A program made the position numbers and the translations under genes. Source: Lachnospiraceae bacterium (GTDB taxonomy: Bacteria > Bacillota > Clostridia > Lachnospirales > Lachnospiraceae). Taken from it: a stretch of 6,746 bases of DNA. Numbering within the stretch: position 1 is the first letter of the stretch; every line of letters begins with the position of its first letter. The notes under the pieces are model-generated. The model was not told where the DNA came from and did no database searches. It was given only the letters and a program-made list of their open reading frames with translations. Below are positions 6,663 through 6,746 of this stretch, one piece after another. The stretch lies in the NCBI GenBank assembly GCA_900772675.1, contig CAAGRM010000246.1, forward strand, positions 1 through 6,746, given 5' to 3'.

Positions 6663-6746
6663 TTATCGTATTCCGATCAGAAACAGTGCCAGCCATGCGA
6701 CCAGCATCCCTCCGCATGTGATTGAGCCAAGAACTGACATTCTGTG
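6663..6746 (-). CDS. C-terminal end of a probable membrane protein (partial)
   Basis: An open frame enters from the right edge and ends with TAA at 6665-6663, giving 27 codons. The last 14 residues before the stop, MLVAWLALFLIGIR, look like a transmembrane helix ending in a positive residue, and a GSITCGG turn precedes it. The 32-nt gap to the HD-domain gene, which has its own ribosome binding site in that gap, fits an operon. The family cannot be named from so short a piece, and a chance open frame or a separate 25-residue peptide starting at 6740 cannot be excluded. Confidence 0.5.
   Translation of the reverse strand, partial: HRMSVLGSITCGGMLVAWLALFLIGIR

Noticed and set aside
6019..6717. 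Longer version of the HD-domain protein starting at 6717.
   Set aside because: The 29 extra residues are unlike the family start, the ATG at 6630 has a well-placed AAGGA, and the longer frame would overlap the preceding reading frame.

Overview
The window is a slice of a Gram-positive, Firmicutes-type chromosome, most likely from a gut clostridium of the Lachnospiraceae. This rests on the style of the proteins (PurN with the FCGTGYYG insertion, a long M29-type peptidase), AAAGGAG-type ribosome binding sites, a consensus TTGACA-17-TATATT promoter and intermediate base composition. No decisive taxonomic marker is present. All recognisable genes lie on the minus strand, so transcription runs from right to left.

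Layout, in transcription order. The right edge (6746-6663) holds the last 27 codons of a gene whose product ends in a hydrophobic, membrane-like helix. After 32 nt comes an HD-domain protein of the YfbR/HDDC2 5'-deoxynucleotidase type (6630-6019), closed by a 9-bp hairpin terminator (6008-5985). A short intergenic region with a 20-nt imperfect palindrome (5922-5903) precedes a 680-residue M29-family aminopeptidase-like protein (5857-3815). A strong promoter starts seven bases after that gene's stop codon. It drives a compact purine cluster purE-purM-purN-purD (3692-236) through an approximately 80-nt leader that contains nested inverted repeats. The cluster ends in tandem hairpins, the second followed by seven T (165-80). 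Near the left edge, a second copy of the 20-nt palindrome (33-52) matches the first at 19 of 20 positions.

How the genes work together. PurD, PurN, PurM and PurE catalyse four steps of de novo IMP synthesis: PRA to GAR (PurD), GAR to FGAR (PurN), FGAM to AIR (PurM), and the carboxylation stage leading to CAIR (PurE). purF, purL, purK, purC, purH and purB are not in the window and must be elsewhere if the pathway is complete. The genes are tightly packed (27-nt gap, 7-nt overlap, 5-nt gap), as expected for one translationally coupled mRNA. The HD protein is also a probable nucleotide-metabolism enzyme, but a terminator separates it from the pur genes. The aminopeptidase has no obvious pathway link to them. 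No terminator is visible between it and purE, so read-through is possible.

I found no mobile element, CRISPR array, RNA gene or clear novel system. The parts most worth checking are non-coding: the purE leader with its nested inverted repeats, and the 20-nt palindrome present twice. The roughly 230-residue N-terminal extension of the M29-like protein is the most unusual protein feature.
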